Origin: Gammaproteobacteria bacterium
GTDB lineage: Bacteria; Pseudomonadota; Gammaproteobacteria; Methylococcales; Methylomonadaceae
Direction: 5' to 3'
Assembly (NCBI GenBank): GCA_018830325.1
Contig: JAHJSQ010000063.1
Span: forward strand, 1-46,007
Length of the DNA: 46,007 bases
Each line of letters starts with the position of its first letter. Position 1 is the stretch's first letter. The notes under the pieces were generated by a model that did not search any database, was not told the origin of the DNA, and was given only the letters and a program-made list of their open reading frames with translations. Made by a program: the position numbers and the translations under genes. Shown here piece after piece: positions 45,819 to 46,007 of the stretch.

Positions 45819-46007
45819 AAATTAATGAACGCTAATGTCGGTATTTTTTACCGCATTATCGATCGATTTATCGGGATTTAAACAGACTTCTGCCTGCCAA
45901 TCCCAGTTTCGGGTATCACGACTCCAGCGCTCCGGTTTTTTGGCCTTAGCGGCCTCGTAAACAGCTTGACGTTGTTTCAAAATCGCCCGGTCTTCGCCCG
46001 TATGACG
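45793..46007 (-). mobile_element. Partial IS3-family-like insertion sequence, left edge
   Basis: The transposase end at 45822 lies just inside a possible element end beginning TGTCAACGTAGTTGTCGC at about 45793. IS3 ends usually start with TG. The other end is outside the window, so the boundary is a proposal. Confidence 0.5.
45822..46007 (-). CDS. IS3-type transposase C-terminal fragment (partial, runs off the window)
   Basis: 61 residues of an open frame entering from the right edge, ending at TAA 45822-45824. The sequence KQRQAVYEAAKAKKPERWSR followed by TRNW and VCLNPDK resembles the C-terminal end of IS3-family OrfB proteins (ERWSGKTRNW...VYLNP). Only the end is in the window. It is convergent with the truncated response regulator gene. 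Confidence 0.75.
   Translation of the reverse strand, partial: RHTGEDRAILKQRQAVYEAAKAKKPERWSRDTRNWDWQAEVCLNPDKSIDNAVKNTDISVH

Overview
The window looks like chromosome of a gammaproteobacterium, most probably a methanotroph-type Methylococcales member. Three things point there: the gene orders pcnB-folK-panB-panC and pilB-pilC-pilD-coaE-zapD-yacG are gammaproteobacterial; a TPR/von Willebrand pair resembles MxaK/MxaL of methylotrophs; and there is a heavy load of short palindromic intergenic repeats. No methane or methanol oxidation gene is present, so the genus assignment is inference. No rRNA, tRNA or CRISPR array was recognised.

Layout. 1-5600: a minus-strand pilus/secretion-like group (secretin, Sel1-type lipoprotein, 65-residue protein, pseudopilin) whose gaps hold twelve copies of a two-palindrome repeat. 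5600-9900: telA/xpaC-like genes plus a 43-codon gene, divergent from a TPR protein, a VWA protein and a small lipoprotein. 9937: a lone fliW. 10400-11850: repeat-rich DNA around panD. 11850-15435: panC-panB-folK-pcnB, with pcnB apparently starting at AUU. 15760-20782: two small membrane proteins, lptG-lptF, and divergently pepA-holC. 20848-29642: valS, then pilB-pilC-pilD-coaE-zapD-yacG. 30148-35849: a five-gene minus-strand operon of a TPR-rich protein, a J-like protein, a GrpE-like protein, an Hsp70 and a zinc-ribbon protein. 36049-44069: ParA-like ATPase, transglutaminase, ATP-grasp/alpha-E fusion and a large transglutaminase/DUF2126 protein. 44958-46007: a response regulator-PAS protein that appears cut by an IS3-type insertion at the right edge.

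How the genes work together. panB, panC, panD and coaE cover much of the route from ketoisovalerate and aspartate to coenzyme A. pilB, pilC and pilD are the extension motor, platform and prepilin peptidase of type IV pili; PilD could also process the pseudopilin at the left end. LptF and LptG form the LPS-export permease. The Hsp70 operon has its own J-like and GrpE-like partners and a large TPR protein, so it looks like a dedicated chaperone machine separate from housekeeping DnaK. The transglutaminase/ATP-grasp/alpha-E set matches a predicted peptide- or amide-bond-forming system of unknown product.

The most notable observations are the AUU start of pcnB, the dedicated Hsp70 operon with PPD replacing HPD in its J-like protein, the palindrome-pair arrays next to 3' ends (one of which duplicated the end of the telA-like gene), a nested MITE with target-site duplication, a repeat end that supplies the stop codon of a gene, and a response regulator with Glu at the phosphoacceptor position.
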